From: Crocodylus rhombifer
Taxonomy: Eukaryota > Chordata > Crocodylia > Crocodylidae
Length of the DNA stretch: 64,000 nt
Reading direction: 5' to 3'
Assembly (NCBI GenBank): GCA_038503035.1
Contig: JAVSML010024007.1
Span: 1 to 64,000, forward strand
Shown here: positions 44,185-57,667 of the stretch, piece after piece
How positions within the stretch are numbered: the first letter of the stretch is position 1
How the letters are laid out: every line of letters begins with the position of its first letter
Notes under the pieces: model-generated
The model's database searches: none
What the model was told of the DNA's origin: nothing
The model's input: only the letters and a program-made list of their open reading frames with translations
Program-made: the position numbers and the translations under genes

Positions 44185-44817
44185 CATCACCAGTAGGCAG
44201 GAGGAGAGGTTGTCAGAAGGGACCCCACCATAGGAGGAGTTGCAGGAATGTCCCAAGATGAGAGGACATCTGGGTACTCAGGATCAGGTCCTCAGGGTGC
44301 CATGGGACACAAGAGCTGCTGCTGGCGGAAGTCCCTAGGGATTCTGGCTAACTGGAGTTTATCCTCAGAACAATGCAAGGTTTAGGAGCAGAGGTGCATC
44401 TTCAGCTTGGCCTGTGGTCCCTTGACAGTCTCAGGTATGTTCCTGCAATATCAACCATAGCACCCAAATCCACCAGAGCCAGGCAGAAGGGCTGAAGACT
44501 CTGGCACCAAGCAAAGATGCCTTCCTGCTTGGAACAGTATGGCTCTACCCTGCATCATGCAGCTGAGATGGGGACCCAGGCACCAGGTAGAAATGCAAAG
44601 CCTCTGAAGAAAGAGGCAGGAGGAACCATTATCTCATCCAACCTGGTCCTGCTGCCAGGGTGACTCTCAGGTTGTGCATCTGGAGAGGCTTGCAAGTGGC
44701 ATTCCAGAATTCTCCCCACCCCTGATCCAATCTACAAGTCTGTGGGAGGCAGGTGACAGAGCCTCACAGCATAGGCAATAACTGTAATGAACCATCAACC
44801 TCCCCCAAGCAACCCCT

Positions 44818-45301
44818 TGTAGCAGGTTGCCAGCTAGCCTAGATCAAATAGTCTTTGAGCCCTTTAATTTGGTCCCACCAACAGTTTCTCTCTGGGTTCA
44901 GAAACTGTAATGCTGCAGGTTCTTCTTTTTCCCAGGGCTCAGGCAAAAGCAAAGAATCCACATGAACATACCTGTAACATATACCCAGCAACATAAGCTT
45001 CAAAAACCCAGGTTAATCTCAACCACAGGGCTCAGTTGCTAATACAAAACAATTACAAATAAACACCCACAGCCATGGTTAGATCTCACCTTTAAGTCTT
45101 CCTCTGAGGAGTCCCCCTTCCCTATACAAACATTGTCTCCACTAGGTACTGCTTCACCTTCCTGTCCCGGTTTACTTCCAGGTCAGCCAATCAACTTCCC
45201 CTCATTGCTGATTAACTGATTAACTGGCTGTGTTCCCTTAGGTGGGTGGCATGTTACCAGCTGGGGAATTAGTGAATTGCTCCAGCCTGCAGCCTGTTAC
45301 A
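44818..45301. mobile_element. LTR-like insertion, 484 bp
   Basis: TG...CA ends with a 13-bp terminal inverted repeat matching at 11 positions (TGTAGCAGGTTGC and TGTAACAGGCTGC). It lies inside the Harbinger relic. No clear target duplication (CCCT left, CCAC right). The short length and lack of a clear TATA box leave open a DNA element instead of an LTR. Confidence 0.45.
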
Positions 45302-47500
45302 CCACAATTGCATTCCCACCTCAGTCCCAGACAGCTCCCCCCATCACCTAAACCCTTGAAAACAAAGCAGTCCACCTCCCCCCCCACACTACATTCAAAA
45401 CAGAAAGAAACTGTCGGAAAGCCAAGGGCAGCACATACGCAGGAATCTTTTTAAGTAACCAGGGTGTGAGGAACCTCTCTCTGTCAGATCACAATGGGTT
45501 CAGCATCATAAATAGTTGTGGCGATCACAAACAACTATTTGTGGATGTCAGCTTCCCCTACGTGCCTTCAAAGCAGGCATCCTATCCCCTCCTCCCCAAC
45601 CCCTCACCCCACCAGGTGTCAAGCATCTCACAGAGGACTGTGACCTGCAACAGAAGCAGGGTGTATTGGCTGGCACCCCCCTGGAATAGTGATAAAGCTA
45701 ATCTCTCTGAGCCTGGCTGACTTTCACAAGGGAAATGTTGGGAGTGACACTGCACTGAAATGTCTCTCCTGTAAGGGAAGGATGGGCAGTCAGGGGACAG
45801 TAAGAGCCCTTGTAAGAGACAGTATAAGTATCAGTCCCTGCCTGCTTCAGGAATGATCTGAGCCCTGGGTCCCTAGATTCTCTGTGAAAGTGTAGGAAGT
45901 ACCTGCCACAGTTCCTGGATGGGGACGTAGATCCCTCCCTCCCTGGCAACCCATCCCAGCACCCAAAGAACAGCTGAGACCCCAGTCTCTATTTCACTGG
46001 GTGAAGAGCAGAAGCACAGTTCTCAGCCCCAGGATGGGGAAAAGGACTGAGGCAGAGGTACCATATCTGCCTTCCCATCTCTGTATGAATGCCCAGGTGA
46101 GTGTTGGGGGGGTCTCCCTGTCAAGCTGCAGGAACACTTTATGTGTGAGAGAGGACAGTGCACCGACGATGCAATTTTCAAGCACAGCGGGCTACACAAC
46201 TTCAGAGTGTATGAGGGTTGTCTGTAGAGGGCATCAAAGAAGCAAGGAGGAAATGCAGCAGGCCTTGGTTGTTGCCTCTGAGATCCAGACACACACAGCT
46301 GACTCCTGACATCAAGAACTGCAGGAGTGGCATGAGGAGAGACTCCAGATGTGGAGGGGGGACATCCTCAGGGTGAGGGATGCCCACACTCAGGCTGCTG
46401 GGATGCAGGAATGTGTGGTCAAGATGGCCAGCTGCTGTTTTGAGGAGGCAACCTACATCTCTGTGAAACTGGCAGAGCCCCAACACAAGGAGGTGGAGCT
46501 TATGGACATATCTTGGACCAAATTGTAGCTACGTACTTACAGCACCCCTGACTGGTGCTAGTGTTGCCTCCCACAGGCAGCCCATAGATCTCAGGGCTGG
46601 GGTTGCATAAAAGGCTGTCACACAGGCCCTGATGGCATGCTATGCCTCATTCCAGGGTGTCCTGCCAGGGATGACAGGAATGGGGGTCCCACAGGAGGGA
46701 TCTCTGAATGTTGCCAGTGAGGAATGGTCCCTACCACACCCTTACTGGCAGCAAGAGGAGTAGGAGGAAAACTCCAGACAAGAGAAGTGGAGTGAGAGAG
46801 CTGGTGACCCATTGTCTGGGAATGGAGAATGGTCCGTGAAGAAGACTGCTGTGTTGAAAGACAGTGGACAGAGAGCAGGACAACAGTGCCTGAGGCCCAA
46901 GGCCAGAACCATGAGTGACTGGTGCCTCCTGAAATTCGGGAGGCACCCACAGAAGCCACCAACGGTGGTGGCCCTGTCAGGGGGGGCACCAGCCCTACCA
47001 ACAGCATCCATGTCAGCCACTGGGGGGTCACTGGCCTCATCAGAGGCTCCCATGCACCCCCTACCAGTTGCCTATGGCCAGAGCCTTCCATGATGCCACC
47101 CTGAGCCAATCCACGTCTCCCTCCAGCCCTGGTGGTTGCCCCATATATGCAGGCCCCCCAGGTAGTCTCAGGACAGTCACAGTGGATTGCAAGAATGCAT
47201 GGAACCAGAGGGAAAGTGCAGCCCACCAGCCCACCAATCCAGACTGTCATTGAGACAGTGGTTGCCTTCTTGCCCCAGCTTATCCACCTACCGGGTAGGG
47301 ATTCCAGAAGGGACCTTTTCCACTCCTGGCTTGGTTCCCCTGGGAGCATCCCAGCCATGGCGGGGATTGGTAGCCTCTGGGCTTGGTCTTGCCATGTAAT
47401 GTGGGCCCTGGAGCAGGTAAAAGCTTTTTGACAGGTTTGTTTTGCGGCGGCAAGTGGGAGAGGCATTGGCAGCATAGTTATGCATATAGCATTCACTAGG

Positions 47501-48556
47501 ACAGATATTACTTTTATTTTACTCAAGTCAGTTCACAGACAAGTTAATGACTTGACTTAGACAACGACCGAAGTGAGTGATTTATTCCTTTGATATATCC
47601 AGTCACAATACACATAACAAACACCCTGGCACACAGGCCATGTGTTATTTTAATGTGGATAACAGTGCTGTATGGCAGAATCCCATGTAAAAATCATCAT
47701 TAATAAATATGACTATTACTTTGTCTGGTAAGGTGCAGCTTGAACCTTTATACAGGGGACAGGTGTGAGAGGAAAAGCCAACTTTCAAAACTTACAGAGA
47801 AAAATAGAAGATTCCCAGTTTGTAGAAAAACTCCCTGATTCCCCCCACCACAACTCTTGCTTTTCCGAGCTTTGTGCACTATCAAACATCCTTATCCTTC
47901 TTTCTTAATTCATTTGAAACTCTACTACTAGAGATGAAATTATCCAATAATACCTATGTAAAGTGATTCAAAATAAAGGGTGAACGTTATTTTTAATCAA
48001 AACAGTTTTGTTCCTGAGTTTTTAATCAAGTTAATTGGAGATTTAAATTAATTGTTGATTGAATTTAGAAGAAGGCATTGTACTGGCTAAATTTTGAACT
48101 GATTTAAATATTGTATCTCTAGTAGGAGTTTCTAAAGACCCTCCACCATTCTTAAGGAGCACTTTTCTAAAGACGTCAATGTCATTTTCTCTTTTACTCA
48201 TTTGTCTTTGATGATTCAGAACAGTGCACTTTCAATATTACTTCTTAAGTAAATCTTAACTGGTTGCCCTTGATTTAGGCTTCCTTTGTACTTTTTGCTC
48301 CATAATCAATATATGCACAATGGAAACTATTGCATTTTTAGAAAACATGTTATAATTTAGTGCAAGCTGTTACTGACCAACCCCCACATGCCTATCTGGC
48401 TTTGATACTGATTCCTCTAATAATCTGGGGCAAATATTTTACCCCTTTACCTAAGTTTACCTTGTAGTAAAATAAAGGTATTTTCCAGTCCTAAGAAATA
48501 CTGCAATAAATATTCTTGAAATAGATAGTTTTTATTAAGCCTTTACATACTGTCTG
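47501..48556. other. AT-rich sequence with no recognised feature
   Basis: An imperfect inverted repeat (caagtca...tgacttg) lies at 47524-47557. Otherwise nothing was seen. Confidence 0.5.
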
Positions 48557-49284
48557 TGTTAGACCCTGACTCCATGCGGCGCCCAACAACCAGGGAGATG
48601 ATGGTCCAATTACTCATGGATCCTGGTACTCAGTAGCCAGAGCAAGCAGGCAGCAGACACCAGCACACATTGCTTGCAACAGCTTTATTCAGAATGGAGA
48701 CAGCTTTGGGCAAAGGTCCCAAAAAACAACAAACTGGGGACCTGCATTGAACATTAGTTCTTTTCACATTTTATACACCATGGTTCATACATATTAACAT
48801 TTACTCTGCCTTCGTCCCACCCATTTCTCCTCCCATCTCAAGCTCCACCTCTGTTTACTGTTTGCTTCCTTAGCATGGTATTGCCTATGCATTTCATTCA
48901 TTTATATGCCTCCCTGCTAAAAGCACATGCGTAAGACTTTGACCCCCATCTTCTTTCGGTCACTTGCAGTTTCTCGCTGTTTCTTTCTGGTTTTCTTGCT
49001 GACTTCAGCACCATCTCCAAGGCCATATTTCTGCTTTGTCTCCTGACACTGGTGGGCTGTATTCTATTTTTACTCAACACATCATGTACTTTGCACCCTA
49101 TCCTTTTGTTAAGAATCTGCTTACTTAAGCATTAGCTAAGTTAGTTGCTTTTAATATATATCTAGCCTTGTGACCAGCAGCTTTTGCTGAAACACAGCAA
49201 AAACTTCATTCAGCTGCATGCTCAGCACTCCGCAAAATCTAGATCGTTACCCCAACACCCAAAATCCATATCATTACCCTAACA
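48557..49284 (-). mobile_element. Solo retroviral-type LTR, 728 bp, minus strand
   Basis: Ends TGTTAG/CTAACA, perfect 6-bp inverted repeat, flanked by a perfect 5-bp direct repeat GTCTG (48552-48556 and 49285-49289). Read on minus: U3 about 510 bp, TATA box TATAAAAT (complement of 48768-48775), polyadenylation signal AATAAAG (complement of 48683-48689), and a U5 ending in ctaaca. The layout and size fit an alpha/gamma-type retroviral LTR. No internal genes are adjacent. The 60-aa minus frame inside is not a gene. Confidence 0.85.
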
Positions 49285-49289
49285 GTCTG

Positions 49290-51878
49290 TACCACTTCTG
49301 CAGTTCTCTTAGAAATGCTACCCTAAAGGATATTGTGCCTACCCATTTCTGCTCCACACGCACCAAACCTGGAAATGAAGAAATAAAGTTGCTCCAAAGG
49401 CATCTCCTGCATTGTCAAACATGCAAGAGATGCTGATCTTGAGTGGAAGTAGGGAGCATCCTCAGGGTAACCTCACTGCCAGATGTCCAAAGATCCCAGT
49501 GCCCCTATTTCCTGCTGCTAGTTCCTGTGTTTCTCTTTTCGCCTGGTTTTTGGTTTGGTAGCAAACTGAACACCAGTTTGATTTGGTGAACTATCTTCAA
49601 CGTCACTCTAAGTTTTTGTGTTTTTTGGCAATTCCAGGTATAAACTTTGTAAGTATTAGCAATCCTACAGACTCTCTAATGTCAATGTATCAGTGTCTGA
49701 CTCTGTTCTGTGCTGTTTTTTTAAACATCTATATAATTTGGCTTCCTACAGAGATAACTGTTATTTTTCAAGTGAAAGCTTTTATAGTGGAGAGAGGAAA
49801 GCCACTATGTTGTGTCTTGGTGAGTATACCCATACTCATTCTTTTTTTGTCTTTTCTTTTGTTCACATTATTTAAAATAAGTAGTAGAGCTAAATAGATC
49901 ATTTTTGGGGGAAAATTTTTTTACCTGAACAACGAGACTCTTCATGGGAAAATTACTTTCCTTTTTTTTTGATATGGTCTAACTATTGGAACTGCAAGCA
50001 CTTTTGCAAATCGAAAGTGTAAAATAATATTAATTGAGAAATTATTTCATCCATTTATTTGAAGGATATTGTGAAAGTAATCCAAATTTACATAACTTGG
50101 AGTTGAAAGTTGGGGCAATTATAGAAACAGTTTTACCATTTGTTAGAAAGATTAAAGTATCATCTAACATAAAATAAGAGAATTATTTCACCTCTAGCAT
50201 ATAGTTGGAACCTTTTATCCAGTGAACATAGTTTGTATTTTATTCATAGTTTCACAGGTATACACTGTAATTTTCTAAAGAAATCAAAACCAATATCCTG
50301 ATCCATAGAACAGATAATCTAAAATAAAATCAGCAAAATGTGAAAAGGTTGCAAACAGAAGAACACTCCAGGAAAAAAATATCTCAGCCTTATGTATACA
50401 TCTCAAAGTCTTTTACAGAGGAAATCTGTATCATTGTTCCTATTTTACAAGTCACTTCACAGAAAAGTTAAAAGATTAACCAAAGACTAGGATGAAGTAG
50501 TGGGGCAGTAGCAGAGCCCAGAAAAGGACCGAGATATCCAGAGATCCACGCCAAGGCCATTTACATAGCCATAATGTAGTTCAGGTAAGTAGCATATGGA
50601 CCTTAAAGGTTACCTGCTGTGTTTTTTTTTAATGCATGAAAGACTATGGACTTGATTCTTCTCTTATATCGGTTCCATCAGGAATATTTAAATAAAGTCA
50701 CGAGAGTTCTCATTTACTGATAAGAACGATTTTAGGATAGCCATTATCATTCTCCTTTAAGAAGAAAAGTGAGCAAAAAAGGAGTGTGTCAGTGTGGCCT
50801 ATATGAATACAGAATGCAGGATTCAGGAGTTGGAAGCTACATGTAAAATGCACATGGTACAAGAGACAAAAGGGAGTTAATCAGATAAGCAGTTTCGCCC
50901 TAGTAAAGAAGTTGTAAGGGGGAGCAATGAAAGCAAGTAAGAACAGATAAGCTTATGCTCATTAAGTCTCTATGATCAGGTAATCAGCTGTTAATATGAT
51001 TACAAGGTAAGCATTTTGGATTAAGGATTTTAGACCTTTAAAACATAAGAAGATGAATCCCCAGAACATAATAGTGAGAAATATTCTTTTTACATTAAGG
51101 GGAAAGGGTTATCTGTCATATTAGCTATTCAAGAATTGGAAACATTGGTTTTACATTTACTTGCAGGATCAAGTGGAAATAAAAGATTACCAGTAAGCAG
51201 GAAGGTTTCAGGGGAAAACAGCCAATGTCACCTTTCAAGCTACAAAAGCTATAGTGAGCGAATTTTTATGTTGCCTCCCAGGTCACTGTGATGACTTACA
51301 GTTAACATTCTCAGCATAGCACTGGTAAGAACTAAAGGCTTACTCAGCAGAAGTAACCTAAGGTGAATACGCTTGCTTCCTCATGTCGGGTCAGTGTGAT
51401 CTGAAAATGCTTCATACTGTGCCACCATCAATATTACTCGATAGGGAATACAACTAAATGAAAACAGGGCTAGCAATGACCTTGGGGTAAGTGACAAACA
51501 CCTTATATTACAGCAGTTCACAAGTGGCAATAAGTAATGGGGCTGGCAGTAATTAACTGAAGCAATGCAGAGAGAATACATGAGCCTGGGAAGTGGGCCA
51601 AGTAAAGAATAGAAATAAGAGATTGAGTTGAATAGGGAGAAAAAAGACATTTTGGTTTGGGGTAGGAGACATATGAAGGATAATAATAGTGTTGTGGGCT
51701 ATCATTGGGAAATGGTGACAAATTGGATGAATACTATATAAAAATAAAGATTGTGGGTGGTGTTGATAGCCACAGTTAACATGATTTTATATTTTTGTTT
51801 TTCTCTCAAGCAAAACATATGGTTATGATTACTAACAAGCATACACACACATGCACACACATGTTTGAGATTATACAA
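49290..51878. other. AT-rich sequence with no recognised feature
   Basis: The plus frame 49583-49897 (104 aa, hydrophobic) is in AT-rich DNA and matches no family I know. I treat it as chance. A small CA-rich tract lies at 51840-51862. Confidence 0.5.
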
Positions 51879-53210
51879 GATCATAGAAAAGCAGGCTTGG
51901 CGGGAAGAGACCTCATGAGGTCATCTAGCCCAGCCCCCTGCACAATGCAGGACATCCCTGGCTAAACCATTCCAATGAAGTGTCTGTCCAACCTGCTTTT
52001 GAAATTTCCAGGGATTGTGATTCCATACCTTCTCTAGGTAGTCTGTTCCAATGCTTGGCCACCCTCACAGTAAAAAAAAATCCTCCTAATATCCAACCTA
52101 AATTTCCTCTGCTGTAGCTTGAAGCCCTTGATCCAAGTCTTGTCCTTCATGGCCACAAAGACTATCCATCTCCATCCTCTCTATAATCACCCTTAAGGTA
52201 TTTTAAGACTATCATCAGTTCCCCCAACACTCATCTCTTCTCCAGGCTAAATAACCTTAACTCTATCAGCCTTTCCTCTGAAGTCACTGTCCCCAGGCCA
52301 GTAATCATGTTTGTTGTTCTTTGCTGGGATATTTATAATCTGTGAACAACCTTCTTGAAATGTGGGGGCCAAAATTGAATACAGTACTCCAGGAGGCCTC
52401 CTTAATGCTGAATAGTGACAAGCTACATTTCCTTAGCTTGTTAAGCAGGATATTGCTGGAGACTGTGTCAAAAGCCTTGCTACAAGTCAGGGTTATGTCA
52501 CATCCACTGCTCTCCCTACATCCACAAAGCTTGTCGCCTTATCATACAAGGAAATCAAGTTGATCAGGCAGGACTTGCTCTTGGCGAATCCATGCTGGCT
52601 CTTCCTAATCATCTTGTTCTTCTCTAGGTGCTTTACAATAGAATCTTTGAGACCTGCTCCATAATCTTTCCAGCTATCAATGTCAGAATGACTGCTCTGT
52701 AATTTTCTGGAAACTCCTTCTTCTCTTTCTTAAAGATGTGCACTATATTTGCCCTTTTCTATCTATCCAGGACCTTCAATGAATTCTCAAAGAGGATAGC
52801 CAATGGCTCCTAAACTACTTTGGACATTTTTTTTCAATGCCCCAAGGTGCATCCCATCCCTTCTGACCTGAAAGCATCCATCTTTTCTAAGTAATCCTTA
52901 ACCTGTTCTGCTACTATTATAGGATCTTTGACTCCTTCCTTTTGTTACCCAATGTGCTTGTGATCTGGTAGCCGGTATCTGTGGACAGTAAAGTAAAAAA
53001 GGCATTAAATACTTCAGCCTTCTCTGCATCATCTCTGACTGGATTGCTTTCTGCATTCCACAAAGGACCTACAGTTTGTCTGGTCTTCCTCTTCCTCTCG
53101 GCATACATGTAGAAACCCTTATTACTGCCTTTTATTTCCCTTGCCAGTCATATCTCAAATCATACCTTGGCCTTCCCAATTTTATCTCATATTCTTCAGG
53201 ATAAAGAGCA
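51879..53210 (-). mobile_element. CR1 LINE, 5'-truncated, about 1.3 kb, minus strand
   Basis: The 3' end lies near 51879 (antisense tcatagaaaagcaggcttgg). On the minus strand, 52917-53108 reads VGPLWNAESNPVRDDAEKAE then VFNAFFTLL, matching the segment between endonuclease and RT (VGPLLNQMGQLTTDAQEKAN in the full copy). The distance from this point to the 3' end is shorter than in the full-length copy, so there is at least one internal deletion. Multiple stops. Confidence 0.85.
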
Positions 53211-54140
53211 GGGTCAGATAACATGTAGATCCTAGAGTTACATCGTAACAATGGAATTTCACACTTTATGTTCTAAATAATATGTCCCTAGTCCTAATGG
53301 TTATGAAAAACAAAAGTTTAAAGTATTTTTAGAGTGTCATTTCAGACTCAGGTCTGTCTGGGTGAGCAACAGCCTGAGACAGTATCTCTGGGAAACAAGT
53401 ATTGTCCCATGGATACCAATGAGTAGGTAAATTCAAGAACACTGACCAAAAAAAATCTTACTACTATTCCCCAGCCATGGGGAAGTCTCCAGTGATGGTA
53501 GAAGTGGGAAATCTAGCTCTTAATCTTCTTCCCCATAACCTCCAGAGTAGGGGTATGTTGAATGCGGGAGAGGGTAAAAATAGAATATGCAATACACTGA
53601 TTAACCCTAGCCATTATTTGATCCTTAGGAGAGCATTGCAAAATGGCATCAGCATGCAGCTGCTTTGATCTGCAGAAGTGATTGGGCAAAAAATCAGAGC
53701 CTGTTAGTTGTTAGTTGCCTCTAACTCTTTTTTTCATTCCTCTTTTTTTTTTTCTCCTTTCAGTTTTAAAAATCACATATATAACTCAGGGAAAACACTT
53801 GCAATTTATAACCAAAATAAAACTTTTCATTCTAGTTTATGTCAGTTTTAAAGCCTCAAGAATCATCCTTAATCTATATAGGACACACTTAATCTGTATA
53901 GCAGGAAATCTGTGTGGATCTGGCTTTGTTCTAATGTGTTTAGATACTGATTTTGAAACAGGGCCAAATTGTCAAAAGTTCTCAGAACCAGCAACTTCAG
54001 TAGAGATGCATGGATTATGATTTTTTTTAAAGAGCTCAGAACCCAGTGTGTCAAGCACTTTTGCAAGCAGCTACTTCTTTTGATATCTAGTTGGAAGAAG
54101 CTTTGCCCTGCAAATTGGGCTTAGTCAACACCTTGTTGTG
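53211..54140. other. AT-rich sequence with no recognised feature
   Basis: Plus frame 53715-54020 (101 aa) is hydrophobic and without family match. Confidence 0.45.
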
Positions 54141-54732
54141 AAATCATAGACTCCATAGGGTTAGAAGGGATCATCTAGCCAACTCCCTTCCATAGATATG
54201 GATTCACTTTTCCTAAAACATCCTAGTCAGATGCCTATCTAGCTTCTTTTTGAAAACCTCTAGTGAACAAGACTTGTACAACTTTCCTACATGTTGTACA
54301 CATTTTTATAGATAGAAAGTTTCTTTCCTGAAATTTAATCTAAATCTGCTTGGCTGCAATTCAAAGTTGTTGCCTTGTGTTTGGCCCTCTGTGACAGGGG
54401 AGAACAGTTGTTCCTCTTTGTTGTGGCAGCCTTTCAAATATTTGAAAATTGTTATCATGCCCCAGCTATCATGTCTCCAAACTAAACATCCCTACTAGTT
54501 CCTACAAAATCTCTTCGTACAGCTTACTTTTCAACCCTTTTTCAATTTTCTTAATGTGGTGGCCAAAACTGTACACAGTATTCTTGCTGGGGCCCAACCA
54601 AAGCTGAGTAGTGATATGCATATTTTCATACTTCCAATGCCTTGTACACAATGTTTCCATTGCAACCAAGTGTTACATATTTTCTGAAAAGATCACATCG
54701 CTGACCCTTGTTGAACTTCCATTTCACTGTAG
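54141..54732 (-). mobile_element. Old CR1 copy, 3' piece, minus strand
   Basis: Antisense CR1: catagactccatagggttag, ggccaaaactgtacacagta and gttgaacttccatttcactg follow the CR1 order. It is interrupted at 54732 by an insertion and resumes at 55400. Confidence 0.8.
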
Positions 54733-55399
54733 GACTGTGCAAAGCTTCAGTTGCCGATTCAATTTGAAGGAGATTTGGCCTGATTCAGCAGCCAAATCTC
54801 CAAATCTGAATTGAATTGGGAGACCCATTAAAAGGTCCGAATCAAATCAGAAGCCTCCGAATCAATTCAGAGAGATTTGAAGATTTGGAAGGCTAGCAGC
54901 AAACAGAAACTGAGAAGAGGGAGGGGGATGAGGTGATCTTCTATGTATGGAAAAGGCTGGGGTGGGGGGGAAGACTGCTCTCATACTGACATTTGTAGCT
55001 GGCCAGTGACTGTGATCTTTCTCTGAGTTCCCTTCCAATCACAGTGCTGTGTGGGCGAGACATAGAAACAGCATATAAAGCTGTGTCTGAAGTGATCTGT
55101 GCCTGCTTTCAACAGTTGGAGGGGCGCTTTCACAGAAACCCCTGCACCTATCTCCGTGAAACTTGGCAGGCTTCATGCCCTCAGAAGGGGCTACCACCTT
55201 TGCTGTTTTCATCTGAATCTGCAAAACAAATGACAAACTTATAGGTATTTTAGTGAGTCCTCATTGTACTTTATGGCCAAATCTCTGAATTGGTGCCAAA
55301 TCTCTGAATCTGAATTGGTTCAATAAATCAAATTACTGTCCCTCCGAATCAGCCAAATCCAAATCAGAAGTGAATACTTGCTGCTTCACACAGGCTTAC
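54733..55399. mobile_element. Insertion of about 667 bp in CR1 with a 10-bp duplication
   Basis: The 10-mer TTCACTGTAG occurs at 54723-54732 and 55400-55409, and CR1 similarity resumes beyond it. Ends are imperfect inverted repeats (ctgtgcaaagcttcag... and inverted ctgtgtgaagcagcaag...). Subterminal zones repeat aaatct/gattcg words. The centre (about 55100-55225) is an inverted copy of the 155-bp unit at 35503. An 8-10-bp duplication suits a MULE- or hAT-like element. No transposase was seen. Confidence 0.7.
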
Positions 55400-55650
55400 T
55401 TCACTGTAGTCCTCATATCCTTCTCAGTTGTGCTACTGTCAAGCCAGTTATCCCAATTCCTGTGTCTACATTTTTTTTTTCATTCCTATGTGCACTACTT
55501 GACTTTTTATTTCTCCTTGTTATCTATTACTTGTTGCTCAGTTCAACTATTTTCCCATCTTCTTGAATTTTAATCTTTTTTCCTGAAGTGTTTGCAATGC
55601 ATCCCAGTTTTGTGCTTGCATATTTGATCAATATGGCATTATGAAACCTT
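55400..55650 (-). mobile_element. Old CR1 copy, 5' piece, minus strand
   Basis: Continues the CR1 order after the insertion (cctgaagtgtttgcaatgca, then ccagttttgtgcttgcatat). The plus frames 55370-55573 are antisense to CR1 and not genes. Confidence 0.65.
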
Positions 55651-57667
55651 TCATTCATAAAGGATAAATAAAAAACACTTTCATTTTTCTGGTCATAGTA
55701 GAACTATGATTGTGAGGTCTAGAAACTAACTGTCTCAGACTTCAGGTTTTTAGCTTGCCTCTAGAAGTAAACAGTAAGATTGGAATATTGTTATAGCTGT
55801 GATTGTCCAGGAAATCAGTGAGAAGAAAGACTATTTGGTGTTTTATTTTTTATTGAACCAAATATATGGTAGGAGAGATGTTAGACAAGCTATTGTGCAC
55901 AAGTACCCCAAATAACAGAAAACACAGAGAATGTTGAGAATCTTTACTGCTAAAGGAAAAGGTCCATCTGTCTTTCATAAGATTAAGTGCTAGCTAAAGA
56001 TATTTGACTTTAAGAATAACCATATAGTTATTTATAATTTTATTATATAAGCATACAATACGAGCAATATATTTATTGCTTCTTCAACTATATGCCTTCA
56101 GCAATTTTCAGTTACTTGGACAATGATTTTGGACAGTGATTATTCAAAGACATTTCTTTATTGGATGGCCCTTTTCAGTATACAGCAAGAAATTTTATTG
56201 TTCCTATAACACCAAGGAACAATGCTACATGTCCTTAAGTGTCATCAAATTACATCTTATCAATTAACTGAGACATTTTTAGGGCAACTTCCTTTTATTG
56301 AGCACTCCCGCAGCACTCATCAACCTCCCTGTAGCCCAATTTTTGTGAGAATATTTTATATTTGAAATTTCAAATCTATAAATCATCTTAGATTTCCTAG
56401 AAAACAAACCTAGGTAAAAAAAAACATGCAGAAGAAAATAGTTCATTTGTCCATGTTCATATCATGTGTGAGATTGCTCAAAATTATGCAATTTAATGAT
56501 CCTCTTGTCATGTTAAGCAGTACTCTCATAGCAGGAGGTTACGTGTTCTGCAATCTTTCTGAAACTCATTGCCAATATTCTGACTTACAGTCAATAGTAA
56601 TGTCCTGTAAGCCATTCCTCTAAGCTCCTTCACTGTCTATATTTTCTGTTAGAGACAGGAGTCAATGAACTATAACTGAATATGACTTCACTATTATTTG
56701 AAAACCTCATTGTATTTCATGACACTCATTTCATTTTATCTAATATGCATAGTTTCCCAAGAGTTGACAGATTTTCATGTATGTATATTTATGGCTCCTC
56801 CCAAGATTGGCATCTGTTGTAAAGAAAGCAGAACTTTTCATAACGGAAAGTAGTTGTCAGTATGAAAACCATTCATGGCATTTGTTAGAGTGTATTTCCA
56901 AGTACAGAACATGTCCAGCTGGCAATGTTTGCAATTTGACTGCCAACCTTTGCCAACCTATATTTTAAAGACTGAATAAGATTCTGTGCTCGTAGTCTTC
57001 CAATAGTACTTTACATATTTTCATATGCTCTTTATTTCAAATGCTTCAGCCAGATTGGTTTCCTCATTTGTCTCTGAATCATTTCATATTTCTTTCCATC
57101 CTTAAAAGGTAGGTTAGTAGTGAACCATAAACTATAAGAATTAATAGTCAAAAAAACTTCCTCTGCATGTGCATCTGGTTTAATTCTTTGAAATTATGAT
57201 AGTTTCTTTGACTGCAAAGGTGGTCCCATGCTTGGTATTTTTTGGCACGTTACCAATCCTGCTGAAAAGTTGAAGCCAAATACATATTCTTCAGCTGAGT
57301 TGCTAGAACCTTGTGTTATATGAATTTGGCACAGTCTATACATTTTCTATGTTCTCATTCCTGGCACTGTTTTATATGTAGAACATTAACTTACATGTGG
57401 CTCAGCATCTACTCTACATGATAATATAGTTTTTGTCTTTATGCTTTTATTCAAAATGTTTTAAACAGACATAGACCAAGGCTCAAAGACATAAATAGTG
57501 TATCTGGCTTTGATCCTTCAAGATACTGAGCACCCTAAATTATCCATGGGCAAGAGCACGAGCAAGAGACATGGAATATAAAAAAGTATGTGGATTGCTG
57601 ATAAGTAATTTCTGCCTATGGTATATGTGAAGAATCTAAGTAGCAGTTCCCATGGAAAACACCGTTT
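55651..57667. other. AT-rich sequence with no recognised feature
   Basis: Short plus frames at 56426-56623 and 56777-56968 have no family match. Exons cannot be excluded, but I see no support. Confidence 0.45.

Larger units (their letters stand above)
43570..47500 (+). mobile_element. Second decayed Harbinger-type transposon
   Basis: A GC-rich island in AT-rich DNA with a Myb/SANT-like domain on + (43896-44184). Further on, a helical, Glu/Gln-rich plus-strand segment at about 46235-46530 (KEEMQQALVVASEIQ; LQEWHEERLQMWRGDIL) is typical of the tail of the same protein. An LTR-like insertion (44818-45301) separates them. I could not recognise a nuclease gene; the 302-aa minus frame 46618-47526 matches nothing I know. 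Boundaries are approximate. Confidence 0.5.

Noticed and set aside
46618..47526. 302-aa open frame on the minus strand
   Set aside because: It is Ser/Pro/Trp-rich with no recognisable domain, lies in a GC-rich Harbinger relic, and overlaps other long frames on + and -. Low stop density from GC content explains it.
49583..49897. 104-aa hydrophobic plus frame, possible membrane protein exon
   Set aside because: AT-rich DNA naturally yields Phe/Leu/Ile-rich frames. I saw no splice context or known family.
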